Shown here: positions 14,182 through 15,458 of the stretch, piece after piece
Layout: every line of letters begins with the position of its first letter
Numbering within the stretch: position 1 is the stretch's first letter
Assembly: GCA_900753285.1 (NCBI GenBank)
Contig: CAADYN010000067.1
Coordinates: 1-15,458, forward strand
DNA from: Clostridia bacterium
GTDB taxonomy: Bacteria > Bacillota > Clostridia > Oscillospirales > CAG-272
Reading direction: 5' to 3'
DNA: 15,458 nt
Notes under the pieces: generated by a model
Database searches by the model: none
What the model was told of the DNA's origin: nothing
What the model saw: the letters and a program-made list of their open reading frames with translations, nothing else
Program-made: the position numbers and the translations under genes

Positions 14182-14853
14182 TTATTCCTCGTCGAACTTT
14201 CTCAGTCCCGCTACCTCAGATACGGGAAGCGAGAAGCATATCGCACCTGCTTTTGTCTCCGGTCCTGCGTTTTTGTTTATCGCGCGCATGATATCGGACT
14301 TTTTACCCGCAGCCGACACGATGTATATCATATCCTTTTCCTCAGCAAGGGACACGCCGAAGAATTTTTCCGTCTTGGTCTTTCCCGTTCCCTTCGCGTG
14401 GAGCACCGTACCTCCCGCTGCACCTGCGGATCTTGCGGCGTCCATTACCATATCCGAATATCCTTCGTTCAGTATGACTATTATCAGTTCGTGCTCAAAT
14501 TGCATATCAGGTTTTGTTCCCATGAGATTCTGCCCATCGGCAAGGTACTCGAGGGTTTTTCCTCCTCCTACAGATTTAATCGGTACAGCCATCATTATTC
14601 CGTTTCCGGGAATATCAATAAACATTTTTCTCTTCGCGTTTTTTATCAGCTTTTTTGTGGACTCCGCGTCGGCAACAGTGCTGATTATCGCTTTTTCGGT
14701 CATTTCCAGTCCGTACAGCGCAAGATTTTCCGTCGTCGCCGTTCCTCTTCCGAGATTTGTCAGCACCATCGAAAGAGACAGCTCGTGGTGTATATCAAGC
14801 ATAGCGGACGCCTTTGCACGGTCGGTTATAGTTATAACGTAATATAGTTCCAT
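14182..14853 (-). CDS. Tandem PII-like (GlnB family) protein
   Basis: PII proteins sense ATP/ADP and 2-oxoglutarate and control nitrogen transporters and enzymes. At 223 residues this is twice the normal size and reads as two PII-like units. The first (about 1-100) ends with GNGIMMAVPIKSVGG, resembling the PII GDGKIFV segment. The second (about 118-218) has ELIIVILNEGYSD, AAGGTVLHAKGTG and TKAGAICFSLPV, a good match to the PII core. Neither half has the T-loop tyrosine (Y51 of GlnB), so uridylylation is not expected. The ATG is preceded by GAGGAGG overlapping the stop of the DUF1538 gene nine bases upstream, so the two are co-expressed. By analogy with GlnK and AmtB, the membrane neighbour is a likely partner; that is inference. 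Confidence 0.82.
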   Translation of the reverse strand: MELYYVITITDRAKASAMLDIHHELSLSMVLTNLGRGTATTENLALYGLEMTEKAIISTVADAESTKKLIKNAKRKMFIDIPGNGIMMAVPIKSVGGGKTLEYLADGQNLMGTKPDMQFEHELIIVILNEGYSDMVMDAARSAGAAGGTVLHAKGTGKTKTEKFFGVSLAEEKDMIYIVSAAGKKSDIMRAINKNAGPETKAGAICFSLPVSEVAGLRKFDEE

Positions 14854-14862
14854 ATGTCCTCC

Positions 14863-15458
14863 TCAGTTGTCCCAAAGCTCGATGATCTCGTCGTCCGCAA
14901 ATTCGGGTTCGGGTGCGACATTGCCGACCTTCTTCGACTTGATTACGTAGATAGCTCCCATGACCTGCACTGTGATAAGCGGCATCATGGCTACCATTGC
15001 CACCAGTCCGAATGCATCCGTCATAATGTTTCCGCCGAGTGCAGAGCAAGCTCCCATGGCAAAAGGAAGCATGAACGTAGCGGTGAGAGGTCCTGACGCA
15101 ACTCCGCCCGAGTCAAATGCGATAGCGGTAAACGTCGGGGGTACGAAAAACGCAAGTGCAAGAGCTATAATATATCCGGGAAGCATGAACCACATTATGG
15201 AAATTCCGGTGATAACGCGTATCATTGCAAGTCCCATTGCGGCGGATATTGCGATAGAGAGGCTGAGTCCCATTGCCTTTTCGGATATCGCACCCGCGCT
15301 AAGCTCTTCAACCTGTTTGTTCAGTACGTGTACCGCCGGCTCTGCGTTTATGATGAACCAGCCCATGAGCATAGCAAGCGGGATAAGCAGGAATTTCAGA
15401 TTTTTCTCCACCATAGTCTGACCGAGCACGTAACCCAGTGAAGAAAAACCTACGTTTA
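14863..15458 (-). CDS. DUF1538 family membrane protein (partial, C-terminal part)
   Basis: The frame stays open through the window edge (codons for NVGFSSLGYVLGQ precede the first possible internal start at 15429), so the N-terminus is missing. About 197 residues are visible with five hydrophobic segments, including LLIPLAMLMGWFII, a long glycine/alanine-rich helix, IMWFMLPGYIIALALAFFV, and AFGLVAMVAMMPLITVQVMG near the end. The tail is acidic (EPEFADDEIIEL). The loop TAIAFDSGGVASGPLTATF is the kind of conserved polar segment seen in DUF1538 proteins, which usually contain two such repeats and have no assigned function. It is operonic with a tandem PII-like protein, suggesting a transporter or channel regulated by nitrogen or energy status. 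The family call is from recognition of the sequence pattern. Confidence 0.78.
   Translation of the reverse strand, partial: NVGFSSLGYVLGQTMVEKNLKFLLIPLAMLMGWFIINAEPAVHVLNKQVEELSAGAISEKAMGLSLSIAISAAMGLAMIRVITGISIMWFMLPGYIIALALAFFVPPTFTAIAFDSGGVASGPLTATFMLPFAMGACSALGGNIMTDAFGLVAMVAMMPLITVQVMGAIYVIKSKKVGNVAPEPEFADDEIIELWDN

Noticed and set aside
14150..14842. 230-codon open frame antisense to the PII-like gene
   Set aside because: It starts inside the terminator and is Ser/Ile/Phe-rich in the manner of a complement of a coding frame; the minus-strand PII-like protein explains the region.

Overview
The window looks like a chromosomal segment from an anaerobic Bacillota, most likely class Clostridia (Oscillospiraceae or Ruminococcaceae-like). 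Support comes from strong AGGAGG-type ribosome binding sites, consensus sigma-A promoters, intrinsic terminators, a T-box leader, an ANTAR-type antiterminator linked to glutamine synthetase, and a type III glutamine synthetase. No rRNA, tRNA, CRISPR array, insertion sequence or phage gene is visible. Genus-level placement cannot be made from the sequence alone.

Layout. Positions 1-1396 (+) hold the end of an ABC-2 type exporter operon: the C-terminal tail of one permease, a complete second permease, and a Nudix hydrolase. A hairpin at 1396-1462 separates it from a convergent GNAT acetyltransferase (1468-1920, -), which has its own consensus promoter. Positions 2023-11996 (-) form an ammonium-assimilation block read leftwards: glnN (glutamine synthetase III), asnB (asparagine synthetase), gltB and gltD (glutamate synthase). 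A terminator at 1987-2019 closes it. Divergently, 12307-14121 (+) encodes a short type I glutamine synthetase followed by a response-regulator-like protein with an ANTAR RNA-binding domain. A shared terminator (14120-14161) then faces a convergent pair (-): a tandem PII-like protein and a DUF1538 membrane protein cut by the window edge.

How it works together. GS plus GOGAT is the high-affinity route for ammonium, and AsnB spends glutamine to make asparagine. Regulation is layered. glnN has a consensus promoter, then a leader of about 150 nt with an intrinsic terminator. The 5' arm of that terminator overlaps a small hairpin with the hexaloop AAUGGC, the A1/G4 type bound by ANTAR proteins. The probable antiterminator is encoded about 1.5 kb away in the divergent operon. 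Between glnN and asnB lies a T-box leader with a plausible AAC (Asn) specifier, so asnB-gltBD should also respond to uncharged tRNA-Asn. The ANTAR protein lacks the phosphoacceptor aspartate in its receiver domain, and the GSI encoded with it lacks the usual C-terminal tail. These two oddities suggest control by partner binding rather than by a kinase. The tandem-PII/DUF1538 pair adds another apparent nitrogen-signalling module.
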